From Rickettsiales bacterium UBA4311 (lineage in GTDB: Bacteria; Pseudomonadota; Alphaproteobacteria; Rickettsiales; Deianiraeaceae): DNA of 64,000 nucleotides. The DNA lies in contig DGUL01000011.1 in NCBI GenBank assembly GCA_002394665.1, forward strand, positions 30,189 to 94,188. The letters run 5' to 3'. The position numbers and the translations under genes are program-made. The stretch's first letter is position 1, and the number at the start of each line of letters is the position of its first letter. The notes under the pieces were generated by a model that ran no database searches, was not told the DNA's origin, and was given only the letters and a program-made list of their open reading frames with translations. Of the stretch, positions 54,245-63,793 are shown one piece after another.

Positions 54245-54886
54245 ATGTCAAACGAAGGACGTATTTTACAAAATAATGAAGAAATTGAGAAAAACCTTGA
54301 TAATGAGGTTGTAAATATGTTTGGCGAAAATCTCAGCAAGCAGGAATTATACGATAAATTTTTAACATACAGGAGAAGGTTAGCAAGATTGGCGGCAGTT
54401 CAAGCGATATATTTATTTGAAATGAAGGGTTTTGCTTCTAAAAATGGCAATGAAGGACTTTTTGAAAAACAGGAAGATGTTAATTTTTTGGATACTTGTC
54501 AGGAGGTAATTTCTTTTTATAGAAGTGTTTTTTTTACTCCACAGGAATATGGATGGACAAAGAAAGATAAAAAAATGGACGAGGAGTTTATGTTTTCTCT
54601 TGTTGCAAACGCTTTGACAAACATTGAGGAAATTGACCGATTTATTCAAAACAGATTAAGCGGAACTTGGACGGTTGATAAACTTGATGCCGTTTTGAGA
54701 TCAATTATTCGTTGTGCTGTTGCTGAAATTATGCTTGGTGATTTTATAGAAAAAGCTGTTTTATGCAGTGAATATACAAATGTCGCAGGTAATTTTTTCA
54801 GGTCAAAAGAAGTCGGATTTATCAACGGAGTAGTTGACAGGCTTTACGAAGACGTCGTAAAAAAACATCCATTTTTATCAAAATAA
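54245..54886 (+). CDS. nusB: Transcription antitermination protein NusB
   Basis: A 213-residue NusB-type protein, which helps antitermination of rRNA operons. The core begins near residue 45: RRRLARLAAVQAIYLFEMKG, a typical first helix. The C-terminal half has DAVLRSIIRCAVAEIMLG and INGVVDRLYEDVVKK. An N-terminal extension of about 45 residues and an insert after the first helix make it longer than the usual 130-150 residues. The gene is followed by an unrelated effector-type gene. Confidence 0.75.
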   Translation: MSNEGRILQNNEEIEKNLDNEVVNMFGENLSKQELYDKFLTYRRRLARLAAVQAIYLFEMKGFASKNGNEGLFEKQEDVNFLDTCQEVISFYRSVFFTPQEYGWTKKDKKMDEEFMFSLVANALTNIEEIDRFIQNRLSGTWTVDKLDAVLRSIIRCAVAEIMLGDFIEKAVLCSEYTNVAGNFFRSKEVGFINGVVDRLYEDVVKKHPFLSK

Positions 54887-55001
54887 GATATTTACTTCAA
54901 TAAAACAGAGAAAACAATAAAAGGAAAAATAAGTAAGTAGTATTTTTGACTAAAATCATCAATTTTTGATAAATTTTTTTAAAAAAAATATAAAAAGTTT
55001 A

Positions 55002-55029
55002 TTGAAAAAATTTCATAAAAAAGTAAAAT
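55002..55029 (+). promoter_or_regulatory. Sigma-70-like promoter for the YopJ-like gene
   Basis: TTGAAA at 55002-55007, a 16-base spacer, TAAAAT at 55024-55029, eleven bases before ATG 55040. The leader would be only a few bases long. Confidence 0.4.
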
Positions 55030-55039
55030 TAAAAGTCAT

Positions 55040-56161
55040 ATGGAAAGCATTTATAATGAACTCTCCACACATCAAGATTATCCAATAAAAAACAAGGATG
55101 TGGAGGTTCAAGGAAAGTATTTCGATCTTGTTCCAGACGGCAATCTTTATACACTTGATGACTACCCAATTTTTGCCGTCAGAATGCGACCAGCTGGAAT
55201 TAGGCACATTATGTCGGTTTATGAAAAGAAATATAAAATAGAGTGCAAAGTTTTAACGTATAAGATAAATTCAAATCAATATACATTATACACGAGTGAT
55301 GCAAGAGGAATGTATGAAGACCAGAGTGAACAAATTATAAATTTTTTTGATTTTGAGAGTTGCAAGAATGATGTTTTTAAGGGCATAATTATAGTTATTA
55401 CAAATAAAGACGATAGAATGATACACGCAATTCCGTTTTTATATGGGGTTGTCAATGGAAGAAAAAAAATAATTTTTTTAGATGCATTCTTTAGTCCAGA
55501 TCTTGGCTCCGGCTGTATCGTAGGTGCTGATTTTTTTTATAATGCTTATAATGGAGATATTGATTGCTATTGCCACGGCGATAATATTCAGGCCGATCAT
55601 CATTCTTGCGGGATAATTGCTTGTGATTTTGTAAAAAATTGTTTAAAAAATAGGTTTTCATTAGCAAAAAGGATTATAAATAATCCAGTTGCAAAAACAT
55701 CGGTCGAGAATTACGAACAAGGTAGGGCAAGCAGTGTTTATATTTTCTCACTTCCAAATGAATTGAAAAAGTTTTCACAAATCAAGCAAGATAAAATTCG
55801 CGAGCAAGTATTGGATAATTGCAAAGATGAAATTGAGAAAAAAAAGCACAAATCTTGGTTTTTTAGTCATATGCATAAGTTGCTTTACAGAAGAGACGTT
55901 GAGCCATACAATCCAGAAGGGTCAGTAATACCAAACAATGAAGGAAATGTAAAGGAAATAAATACTTCTTTGTTGGAAAAAGGGCATAAATACGCAAAGT
56001 TGATAACTGCCGACGTTAATGACGGATATGATTACAATTATAAGTATTGGATTTCATTGATAAGGGAGCAAAAAGATAGAATGGGCTTTTTTAGGAGGTT
56101 ATTGCGTTTTACAAAGAACTTTAAAAGTCATAATCAACAAAACGATAAGCTTGAATATTAA
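55040..56161 (+). CDS. YopJ/Ulp1-like CE-clan cysteine protease, candidate effector
   Basis: A 373-residue protein. A candidate catalytic triad has spacing like YopJ: His129 in MIHAIPF, Asp148 in IIFLDAFF and Cys190 in QADHHSCGIIACDF, with Gln184 as a probable oxyanion-hole residue (H-D 19, D-C 42; in YopJ H-E is 19 and E-C is 44). Clan CE proteins act as deubiquitinases, SUMO proteases or acetyltransferases in eukaryotic cells. No signal peptide is seen, so export by type IV secretion is possible. The remaining 180 C-terminal residues are helical and basic. It is flanked by housekeeping genes and has its own promoter-like site. The identification rests on the residue pattern only. Confidence 0.6.
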   Translation: MESIYNELSTHQDYPIKNKDVEVQGKYFDLVPDGNLYTLDDYPIFAVRMRPAGIRHIMSVYEKKYKIECKVLTYKINSNQYTLYTSDARGMYEDQSEQIINFFDFESCKNDVFKGIIIVITNKDDRMIHAIPFLYGVVNGRKKIIFLDAFFSPDLGSGCIVGADFFYNAYNGDIDCYCHGDNIQADHHSCGIIACDFVKNCLKNRFSLAKRIINNPVAKTSVENYEQGRASSVYIFSLPNELKKFSQIKQDKIREQVLDNCKDEIEKKKHKSWFFSHMHKLLYRRDVEPYNPEGSVIPNNEGNVKEINTSLLEKGHKYAKLITADVNDGYDYNYKYWISLIREQKDRMGFFRRLLRFTKNFKSHNQQNDKLEY

Positions 56162-56185
56162 AATTATAGAAATCTTCTCCCGTGT

Positions 56186-56929
56186 ATGTTGGATACTAAA
56201 AAAGCTTTAATTACCGGAGCGACAGGTGGAATAGGGCGAGCCATTTGTGAATTATTCGCAAAAAATGGGGCAACTTTATACATCACTGACAGAAACGAGC
56301 AGGCACTTGCTGACTTGTCAAAGGAATTAAAGGCCTTGAACTCAAATATAAATGTTTTTTATGGAACCTGTGATTTAAGTAATAAGGCGGACATTGTTGC
56401 GTTGGTTGAAAAAACAAAAGAGCAAATGGGCGGAGTTGATATTTTAGTTGGCAACGCGGGAATGAATATGGATACTCTAACCTTGAAAATGACGGACGAA
56501 CAATGGCAGAAAGTTATTGATGTGAATTTGTCTGCAAACTTTGTTCTTTCTCGCGAATGTACTAAAATTATGATGAAACAGCGATTTGGGAGAATTATAA
56601 ATATGGCTTCTGTTGTTGGGTTGTCTGGAAACGTAGGACAAGCAAATTATTCCGCAAGCAAAGGTGGGTTGATTTCAATGACGAAGTGCTTTGCGTTGGA
56701 ATATGCTAAACGTGGTATCACGGCAAACTGCATCGCACCGGGATTTATTGAAACTCCAATGACACAGGCAATGACCGAGGAGGCAAGAAAGGCAATTACG
56801 GCAAAAATTCCAATGGATAAATATGGAACACCGGAAGACGTTGCGAATGCTTGCTTGTTTTTGGCGAGCGATATGGCAAACTACATTACGGGACAAGTTT
56901 TGTCAGTCAATGGCGGAATGTTGATGTAA
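56186..56929 (+). CDS. fabG: 3-oxoacyl-ACP reductase
   Basis: A 247-residue short-chain dehydrogenase typical of FabG in fatty-acid elongation. The NADPH motif is TGATGGIGRAI. NAG is in VGNAGMNMDTL. The catalytic residues are Ser in NMASVVG and Tyr-Lys in YSASKGG. The C-terminus VLSVNGGMLM is standard. The start is ATG 56186. Other fatty-acid genes are not adjacent (fabH is 5.7 kb away). Confidence 0.9.
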   Translation: MLDTKKALITGATGGIGRAICELFAKNGATLYITDRNEQALADLSKELKALNSNINVFYGTCDLSNKADIVALVEKTKEQMGGVDILVGNAGMNMDTLTLKMTDEQWQKVIDVNLSANFVLSRECTKIMMKQRFGRIINMASVVGLSGNVGQANYSASKGGLISMTKCFALEYAKRGITANCIAPGFIETPMTQAMTEEARKAITAKIPMDKYGTPEDVANACLFLASDMANYITGQVLSVNGGMLM

Positions 56930-56938
56930 GTTGTATAT

Positions 56939-57235
56939 TCAATTTAACTGCATTTTTGAGTTCAACCTTATGGCATTATACAAGCCGGCCGTCGTGCATA
57001 ATAAAAGCAGAACGGCGAACACGAGGGCATTTTTTCCAAAAAAGTGAGAATAAATATGGTTTAGGATAAATGCCGTTATAACTCCGCCCAAAATGTCCGC
57101 GAATATGTTGAAAACGAAAGTCATTCCGCTCTTTTTTGGCTTGCTGACTGCCTTTTTGGGTTCAATTTCTTCCTTAAACTTTTTTATTTCGTCTTGCAAA
57201 TCCTTAATTTCTTTGTCTTGTTCGTCTGTCGTCAT
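56939..57235 (-). CDS. AtpI/AtpZ-like membrane protein
   Basis: A 98-residue protein with an N-terminal charged helix, then two transmembrane segments around a short polar loop (IFADILGGVITAFILNHIY; FAVLLLLCTTAGLYNAIRL). This resembles AtpI/AtpZ proteins that assist assembly of the ATP synthase c-ring. No other ATP synthase gene is adjacent. It follows hisS, converging with fabG. Confidence 0.5.
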   Translation of the reverse strand: MTTDEQDKEIKDLQDEIKKFKEEIEPKKAVSKPKKSGMTFVFNIFADILGGVITAFILNHIYSHFFGKNALVFAVLLLLCTTAGLYNAIRLNSKMQLN

Positions 57236-57242
57236 TGCAATA

Positions 57243-58406
57243 CTACTTTATCTCCGTTTGTTCTCCTGTTTTTAGGTCTTTTTGCAGGATTTTTCCTTCA
57301 TTCTCAAAAATTACAAAATCCGCACCAATTTGGTTAGCCCATTTTAGCCCTTTTGCCAAGTCGTTTGTGTAGTTTATCTCATTTTTCGCACCCTCAACAA
57401 AATCACTTTTTTCCGTCAAATGACAATAAAGTTTTTCCCTTTCCGGCAAGCAATCATCGTTCATTATATCCATAAGCCTTTCAACTCCAAAAGCCCACCC
57501 AAAAGCGTTGAGTTTTTTGCCGGACATATCTTCTATCAAATTGTTATATTCTCCGCCACCGCAAATGCTGTCTTGTGTAGCCCCAAGTTTGTTGGTTATT
57601 ACCTCAAAAACAAAGCCACTATAATAATCCAGTCCGCGGACGAGGTTGTTGTCAATGACGAGGTCGCTGTCTTTTTTTGTAAAGTTTTCCAAAAATTCGC
57701 GATTTTCTTTTGTCAAAAAATCTTCTATTTTTGGGGCATTTTGTAAGATTTTTTTGTCGCCTTCGTCTTTGCTGTCAAGAACACGCAAAATGTTTTTCTC
57801 CAATCTCCGTTGGCTGTCTGGCGATAATCCTTCTTTATATTTTAACAGATATTCCCTCAATGCATCTGTGTAATTTTTTCTCTCCTCTTTTCCGCCAAGA
57901 TGGTTGATTTTTACGGCAACGTCTCCAATTCCAATTTTTTTCAAAAAGTTTTTGATAAATACGAGATATGCATAAATCTCTTCTGCTCGCTCTTTTAGCC
58001 CAAAAATTTCATAACTTAACTGGTTGAATTGACGATAACGACCTTTTTGTGGGCGGTCGTAGCGAAAAACTTGTCCGTATGCAAAAAATTTGTGTGGAAA
58101 AGGCCCTTGAAATAAGCCGTTTTCAATAACATATCTACAAATGCCGGCGGTAATTTCCGGACGCAAAGCCAACATATCTCCGCCCTTGTCCTCAAACTTG
58201 TATAACTCTTTATTTACAACATCGGTTTCTTCGCCCAAATTTCTTTCAAAAAGTGAACTATATTCTACTATCGGCGTTGTAATGTGCTGAAAATTGAACT
58301 CTTCCGCTGTTTTGCAAGCAGTTTTTACTATAAAATCAAACTTTCTTGCCTCATCTCCGCATAAATCTTTCATTCCGCGAACGAGCCTATATTCGGTTTT
58401 GCCCAT
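57243..58406 (-). CDS. hisS: Histidyl-tRNA synthetase
   Basis: A 387-residue histidyl-tRNA synthetase charging tRNA-His. Motif 2 region GQVFRYDRPQKGRYRQFNQ; the HisRS motifs LVRGLDYYSGFVFE and ICGGGEYNNLIED; motif 3 region AFGWAFGVERLMDI. The C-terminal anticodon-binding domain is short: the protein ends at 387 residues, below the usual 420 or so. ATG 58406 is eight bases from the lon stop. Confidence 0.85.
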   Translation of the reverse strand: MGKTEYRLVRGMKDLCGDEARKFDFIVKTACKTAEEFNFQHITTPIVEYSSLFERNLGEETDVVNKELYKFEDKGGDMLALRPEITAGICRYVIENGLFQGPFPHKFFAYGQVFRYDRPQKGRYRQFNQLSYEIFGLKERAEEIYAYLVFIKNFLKKIGIGDVAVKINHLGGKEERKNYTDALREYLLKYKEGLSPDSQRRLEKNILRVLDSKDEGDKKILQNAPKIEDFLTKENREFLENFTKKDSDLVIDNNLVRGLDYYSGFVFEVITNKLGATQDSICGGGEYNNLIEDMSGKKLNAFGWAFGVERLMDIMNDDCLPEREKLYCHLTEKSDFVEGAKNEINYTNDLAKGLKWANQIGADFVIFENEGKILQKDLKTGEQTEIK

Positions 58407-58414
58407 AAAATATG

Positions 58415-60871
58415 CTATATTTCAACCTTACTTGTCTTATTTTCTTTGTTTTTTTTAATTGCAATTTTTGGTGCTTTTTTATCATTTTTCTCATTTTTCT
58501 CGTTTTTTACCTCTTGCTTGAAAATATCGTGTGGCATTTTTTTGTTAAAAACCACAGAAATTACTTTTTCTATCCTGTCGCAAGGGTGAATTACAAGTTT
58601 TTTCAAAACATCATTAGGCACTTCTTCCAAATCTTTTTCGTTGTCTTTTGGGATTATAACTTCTTTCACTCTGCTTCTAACGGCTGATGTTAGTTTTTCA
58701 CGAAGACCTCCTATTGGCAAAACAGCACCACGAAGCGATATTTCACCGGTCATTGCAAGGTATTTTGAAACAGGTGTGTTCGTAAGCAACGAAACTAATG
58801 CGGAAACCATCGTTATTCCAGCGGAAGGCCCGTCTTTTGGGGTAGCCCCGTCCGGAACGTGAATATGTATGTCGTTTTTTTTGAAAAACTCTGGGTCTAT
58901 TCCAAAACTTTCAGCGTATGATTTAACCAAACTAAACGCCGTTTGTATACTTTCCTTCATTACATTTCCAAGTTCGCCTGTGAATTTGATTTCTCCTTTT
59001 CCATTTGGGAGTTTTACAGCCTCAATCATTAGAATATCTCCGCCAACTTCCGTGTAAGCAAGCCCATTTACAACACCAACGAAGTCTTTGCGTTCAATTA
59101 TCGTATGCTCGTATTTTTTCACTCCAAGATAATCTTTTAAGTTTTTCGCGGAAATATCTACCATTTTCTTTGTTTTTAAGTTCTCAACCACTGCCTTACG
59201 ACATAATTTTGCAATTTTCCTCTCCAATTCGCGAACTCCTGCCTCACGAGTATAGTATTTTATTGTATCCAATATGGCATTGTCGTGAATTTTGATTTCG
59301 TCTTCCGTTAGCCCATTTTCTTTGATTTGACGAGGAATTATGTATTCTTTTGCAATTTTGAACTTTTCATTTTCAAGATAACTTGGAACTTTAATTATTT
59401 CAAGCCTGTCCTTTAATGCATTGTTGATTTTCAAACTATTCGCCGTTGCCACAAACATTACTTGCGACAAATCATATTCAACTTCAAGGTAGTGATCTAC
59501 AAATTTATTATTTTGTTGGTAATCAAGTACTTCAAGCAAAGCACTCGATGGATCACCTCTACTGTCGCTTGATAATTTATCAATTTCGTCAAGTAAAATC
59601 AAAGGGTTCATTGTTTTTGCCTGCTTCATTGCGTTTATAATCTTCCCCGGCATAGAGCCAAGATATGTTTTGCGATGTCCGCGAATTTCGGCCTCGTCTC
59701 CAACACCGCCGAGAGCAATTTTCACAAACTCTCTTCCTGTTGCTTTTGCCATTGCCTCTGCCAAACTTGTTTTTCCAACGCCGGGTGCTCCGTACAGACA
59801 CAAAATAGTTCTTTTTGGCTGTTCTCCTGTTTTGATTTGAACTGCTATACTTTCAAGTATTCTTTCTTTTGCTTTTTCCATTCCGTAGTGTGTTTCATTT
59901 AAATACTTTTCCGCTCCTTTTATATCGGTTTTTAGTTCTGTCTTTTCCGTCCAAGGCAATTCAAAAATTGTATCAAGATATCCGCGAATTACGCCCGCCT
60001 CGCTTGACATTGAACCGAGATATCTTAAACGTTTGATTTCTTCCTCCACTTTTTCAGCAACTTTTTTTGGCAAATGTTTTTCCTCTATTTTTTTTTCATA
60101 TTTATCGCCTAAATCCATAGGATCGTCGCCTTTGCCGAGTTCTTTTTTAATAATCTTCATTTGCTCTTGTAGGTAGAATTCTCTATTGTTTTTTTCTATA
60201 TTCCTGTCGGCACGCTTCTTGATTTCTTTTTGAATTTGTTGTTGTCCGTTTTCGTGTTCTAAAATTTGCAATACTTTTGCCATTCTTTCTTCAAGTGATA
60301 TTGTTTGAAGAATATCTGATTTTATTAAATCTTGTGTTTCAAGACGAGATATAAGAACGTTCGTAAAAGCTTCTGGATCTTGGATTGCTATTATATTCTG
60401 ATAAACCTCTGTGGACATTTTTCCGCCAATCTCTGTATACCTGCGGAGTGTATTTGACAGCTCCGACATCATAAAAGAAACTTGTGCATTATTTTGCGGT
60501 TCTGTTTGAATAACTGGTGAAATGTCTGCTTTTATAAACTCTTTTTCAATTCTAATGTTATCATTTTGTGCCCTGCAAATTCCATTTAGGACAACCTTCA
60601 TTGTTCCATCTGGCAATTTCATAGCTTGTGCAAGCTTGCAAATTACGCCAATTCTTGGAAGTTTTACGATGTCAATTTCATCATTTGGCTCAAAACTTAT
60701 TTGTGGTAATACAAAAACGTCGCTATTTGTTGCAATTGCATTTTCTATTGCAAGAATAGATTTTCTGCGTCCAACAAAAATTGGCACAATCGTATTTGGA
60801 AAAATTACAATATCACGAACTGGAATAACTGGTAAAGTAAGATTGGGAAGGTTTTTCTTTTTGAAAATCAT
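58415..60871 (-). CDS. lon: ATP-dependent protease Lon
   Basis: An 818-residue Lon protease. The N-terminal substrate-binding domain begins LPVIPVRDIVIFPNTIVPIF. Walker A is LYGAPGVGKTS and Walker B is LILLDEIDKL. The protease domain has the catalytic Ser in DGPSAGITM and Lys in GGLREKL-like region downstream. It degrades misfolded proteins in the cytoplasm. The C-terminal lysine-rich tail is longer than usual. ATG 60871 is used. Confidence 0.95.
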   Translation of the reverse strand: MIFKKKNLPNLTLPVIPVRDIVIFPNTIVPIFVGRRKSILAIENAIATNSDVFVLPQISFEPNDEIDIVKLPRIGVICKLAQAMKLPDGTMKVVLNGICRAQNDNIRIEKEFIKADISPVIQTEPQNNAQVSFMMSELSNTLRRYTEIGGKMSTEVYQNIIAIQDPEAFTNVLISRLETQDLIKSDILQTISLEERMAKVLQILEHENGQQQIQKEIKKRADRNIEKNNREFYLQEQMKIIKKELGKGDDPMDLGDKYEKKIEEKHLPKKVAEKVEEEIKRLRYLGSMSSEAGVIRGYLDTIFELPWTEKTELKTDIKGAEKYLNETHYGMEKAKERILESIAVQIKTGEQPKRTILCLYGAPGVGKTSLAEAMAKATGREFVKIALGGVGDEAEIRGHRKTYLGSMPGKIINAMKQAKTMNPLILLDEIDKLSSDSRGDPSSALLEVLDYQQNNKFVDHYLEVEYDLSQVMFVATANSLKINNALKDRLEIIKVPSYLENEKFKIAKEYIIPRQIKENGLTEDEIKIHDNAILDTIKYYTREAGVRELERKIAKLCRKAVVENLKTKKMVDISAKNLKDYLGVKKYEHTIIERKDFVGVVNGLAYTEVGGDILMIEAVKLPNGKGEIKFTGELGNVMKESIQTAFSLVKSYAESFGIDPEFFKKNDIHIHVPDGATPKDGPSAGITMVSALVSLLTNTPVSKYLAMTGEISLRGAVLPIGGLREKLTSAVRSRVKEVIIPKDNEKDLEEVPNDVLKKLVIHPCDRIEKVISVVFNKKMPHDIFKQEVKNEKNEKNDKKAPKIAIKKNKENKTSKVEI

Positions 60872-60925
60872 TAAGCCTCAAAAGATTAGATAAGTTAAAT
60901 TTTCAAATTTCAATGTTTTCTTTTT

Positions 60926-60953
60926 TTGGAATTATTTTTATTTATGATAAAAT
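60926..60953 (+). promoter_or_regulatory. Sigma-70-like promoter
   Basis: TTGGAA at 60926-60931, 16 bases, then TAAAAT at 60948-60953 with TGA in front. The following ATG is at 60967, so the message would have almost no leader. Confidence 0.45.
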
Positions 60954-60966
60954 TTGATGTTTTTTT

Positions 60967-61659
60967 ATGGAATTGAATGAAAATGATTGGGGCAGTACCA
61001 AGCAACCTGGATGTCAGTATACAAATGAGCAGTTATTCTGGAAATTTAAAAAAATTTGTGAAGAATTTGGAATAAGCAATGATGAAAAGAATAGACAGAA
61101 ATTCAATAGGGAGAATTGGAGATATATGTTGGTTGCATTAGGCTATAATCATAGCAACAATGAAATTATTTCACCTGCAGATGGTCTAGAATATTTAGAG
61201 AATGAATTATTAAACAAAAATGATAATAATAGAGAACGAAGATTGATGTGTCAAAGAACAGTTACGGCAATTCATAGCGTGTTTGGTAGACAAGATCGTC
61301 AAAACTCAAGGAAAGCATTTTATGAGTTGGACAGGTATATGCATCACGATAAAGCGAGAACAATAAAAAGTGAACGGGGTTATGATGCAAACAATAAACA
61401 GAGATATTATAAATACGGAAAGGATGAAGACGGGAATGACTTACCAGGCATAAAGAGACATGAGACCGTTAAAATACGATTTCTTGCTAAAAAAATTGAG
61501 TCAGACAATAAACATAATGATTTAGAGCATGAAGACTATAAGAATAAAAAAATAAAAAATAATGACAACGGTCCAGATAATGGAGACGGGAAAGGCGGTT
61601 TGTTGCCCCTTTTTAATAGCAATAGTTTAGAAAAAGATAAAATTGCAACCATAGAGTAA
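60967..61659 (+). CDS. Hypothetical protein
   Basis: A 230-residue protein of unknown family. It is basic and hydrophilic with helical segments (LFWKFKKICEEFG, RQKFNRENWRYMLVAL). The C-terminal 50 residues are polar and low-complexity (KNKKIKNNDNGPDNGDG). It lacks a signal peptide or membrane segment. It has its own promoter-like site and lies alone between divergent lon and convergent gpsA. It could be a lineage-specific or effector-type gene. Confidence 0.5.
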   Translation: MELNENDWGSTKQPGCQYTNEQLFWKFKKICEEFGISNDEKNRQKFNRENWRYMLVALGYNHSNNEIISPADGLEYLENELLNKNDNNRERRLMCQRTVTAIHSVFGRQDRQNSRKAFYELDRYMHHDKARTIKSERGYDANNKQRYYKYGKDEDGNDLPGIKRHETVKIRFLAKKIESDNKHNDLEHEDYKNKKIKNNDNGPDNGDGKGGLLPLFNSNSLEKDKIATIE

Positions 61660-61694
61660 GTTTTCTAATTTATTTCTTATAATAGCGAGTGAGT

Positions 61695-61724
61695 AAGGTT
61701 TGTGGCGTCAATGTCATAAACCTT
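61695..61724 (+). terminator. Hairpin at the convergent end
   Basis: AAGGTTTGTG and CATAAACCTT form a ten-base stem (one G-T pair) with a ten-base loop. On the plus strand a TCATTTTTAC tail follows. It overlaps the stop of gpsA and may stop transcription from the left. Confidence 0.35.
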
Positions 61725-62667
61725 CAATCATTTTTACAAAAAACTCAAGTGTTTTTTGTTTTAGATTTTTTAACTTGCAAAAATTTTGAATTGCAAAAAT
61801 CGCATCGAAACCCTCTATTGTTGTATTTTGTTGATATTCCTTTGCCTGTTTAATGTTGGTTGCAAGTAGTTCGCCAAAAGTTTTATTTCTTGATTTACCA
61901 AACAGACAAGTAAGCATAATATCGCCAATTCCTGCTGGTTCCAAGAGAATTTTTTCATCAAAATTTAGTTGTTTGAACAAGTTTTTAATATCATCAATAA
62001 AGTCAACAATACCCTTTATTGTTGCGTTTGCAGATTTATTTTTTTCATAACAAAAACCCGTATAAATTGCCATAACATTTTTGATTGCCCCGAGAAATTC
62101 AACAGCTTGTGGATTGTTGCAGTATTTTACTTTAAAAAAATCATCAAAAATTGGTGCAATTCTATTGAAATTATTAACATTATCGCAGGCAATATTTACA
62201 ATTGTTTCTTGCTTTTTACACATTTCATCGGCAAAACTTCCTCCGGAAAGAACAAAAGTATTCGCATTATTAAGTTCATTTTTTACGTAATCGCACAAGA
62301 AAAAAGGTTCTTCTTGTAAAACTCCTTTGCAACAAATTACTACATCAATTTTTTTTCTTGCACCGATGCAATTTTTTAGGTTGTTAATAACATCTTTTGC
62401 AGATGAGAAAGTGCAACATAAAAATATTATTTCTTTATCATTTACTGCTTCTTCAAAATTGTTTGTCAGTTTTGTTTTTTCATCAAAAGAGCAGGGCATT
62501 TTTGGGTGCCTTTTGTTTTGAATTACATAATTAAGGCATTCTGCATCGTGGAAATAAATTGAAATATCGTTATCTTTTACATCTTGCATTGTGCTGTAAA
62601 TCCCGCAAGCAAAAGCACCGGAACCGATTATTGCAATTTTATTTGTTTTTACCGCATTATTAGACAT
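61714..62667 (-). CDS. gpsA: Glycerol-3-phosphate dehydrogenase (GpsA-like)
   Basis: A 317-residue NAD(P)+-dependent glycerol-3-phosphate dehydrogenase used in phospholipid synthesis. The dinucleotide motif is IIGSGAFACGI. The conserved KN is in LGAIKNVMAIYTG, and the later segment AGIGDIMLTCLFGKSRN is typical. The family motif order is kept but the sequence is divergent. ATG 62667 overlaps the fabH stop (TGATG), so the two are coupled. Confidence 0.75.
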   Translation of the reverse strand: MSNNAVKTNKIAIIGSGAFACGIYSTMQDVKDNDISIYFHDAECLNYVIQNKRHPKMPCSFDEKTKLTNNFEEAVNDKEIIFLCCTFSSAKDVINNLKNCIGARKKIDVVICCKGVLQEEPFFLCDYVKNELNNANTFVLSGGSFADEMCKKQETIVNIACDNVNNFNRIAPIFDDFFKVKYCNNPQAVEFLGAIKNVMAIYTGFCYEKNKSANATIKGIVDFIDDIKNLFKQLNFDEKILLEPAGIGDIMLTCLFGKSRNKTFGELLATNIKQAKEYQQNTTIEGFDAIFAIQNFCKLKNLKQKTLEFFVKMIEGL

Positions 62668-63680
62668 CAAAGACGTAATAAAACACTTCCCCAAGTTAAG
62701 CCAGCACCGAGAGCCTCAAGAACAACTAAATCTCCTTTTTTGGCTTTATTTTCTTGAATTGCAACATCCAAAGCGAGAGGAATTGATGCTGATGAAGTAT
62801 TTGCGTGCTTATCTATTGTGAGCATAAATTTTTCCGCTGGAATATTCAATTTTTCAGCTACCAAAGACAAAATTCTATAATTTGCTTGATGTGGGACTAT
62901 TAAATCAACATCGTTTATTGAGTATCCATTTTTGTTTAAAATATTTTTTATTGAAGAAGCCATTTTTTCAACTGCGTGCTTAAACACTCCCTGTCCATTC
63001 ATTTTTACAATGCCGTTTGTTGTATCTATTGTTTCTCCGTAAGCATTTTTAATTGATAATTGTTTTTTTTCGCAAGAAACTCCGCCGTTTGTGTATAAAA
63101 TATCGTTAAAATTGCCATTTGCAAAAAGTTCTGTGTCAATTATTCCGTTATTTTCTTCGTTTGTAGCTTGCAAGATAACCGCACCAGCACCATCGCCAAA
63201 TAGCACACAAGTAGAACGATCGCCCCAGTCTATCAAAGATGACATTTTATCCGCACCTATTACGACAATGTTTTTTAGCTTTCCATTTTTGATTATATCA
63301 TTTGCCAACGAAATAGCATAAACAAAACCGCTACAAACGGCTTGAATATCAAATGCCATTATTGGCTTATTTATGCCAAGTTTTTTTTGAATTAAACAAG
63401 CAGTGCTTGGAAAAGTTAAATCTGGTGTTGTAGTTGCACAAATTATTGCATCAATGTCATTTGGTTGTAAAATTGCATTTTGTAGAGCTTTTTTCACAGC
63501 TTCGTTTGCCATATCGCTCGTGGTTTGATTTTTTTCTGCAATATGCCTCTGTTTTATGCCTGTTCTTTGAGTAATCCATTCATCAGTTGTATCAACGAGT
63601 TTTTCAATGTCGGTGTTTAAAAGAGTATTTTTAGGTAAATAACTACCAACTCCGATGATTTTTGATTTTATAGATAGCAT
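62667..63680 (-). CDS. fabH: Beta-ketoacyl-ACP synthase III
   Basis: A 337-residue KAS III, which starts fatty-acid synthesis by condensing acetyl-CoA with malonyl-ACP. Catalytic residues are visible: Cys116 in AVCSGFVYA, His264 in VPHQANYR and Asn294 in KHANTSSASIP. ATG 63680 is the start. It is co-transcribed with gpsA. The usual neighbours plsX and rpmF are absent. Confidence 0.9.
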   Translation of the reverse strand: MLSIKSKIIGVGSYLPKNTLLNTDIEKLVDTTDEWITQRTGIKQRHIAEKNQTTSDMANEAVKKALQNAILQPNDIDAIICATTTPDLTFPSTACLIQKKLGINKPIMAFDIQAVCSGFVYAISLANDIIKNGKLKNIVVIGADKMSSLIDWGDRSTCVLFGDGAGAVILQATNEENNGIIDTELFANGNFNDILYTNGGVSCEKKQLSIKNAYGETIDTTNGIVKMNGQGVFKHAVEKMASSIKNILNKNGYSINDVDLIVPHQANYRILSLVAEKLNIPAEKFMLTIDKHANTSSASIPLALDVAIQENKAKKGDLVVLEALGAGLTWGSVLLRL

Positions 63681-63748
63681 CCAATTTTTTGGAAAAAAGT
63701 TCTAATTTAATAAATATCTTGTCAAGTTTTTTATTTTTTTATTTTGCT

Positions 63749-63777
63749 TTGACGAATTTATTTTTTTTTGTTAAAAT
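63749..63777 (+). promoter_or_regulatory. Sigma-70-like promoter
   Basis: TTGACG at 63749-63754, 17 bases, TAAAAT at 63772-63777. It resembles the promoters at 49250, 55002 and 60926 and points to the partial gene at 63794. Confidence 0.45.
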
Positions 63778-63793
63778 CTAAAGCATTTGCTCA

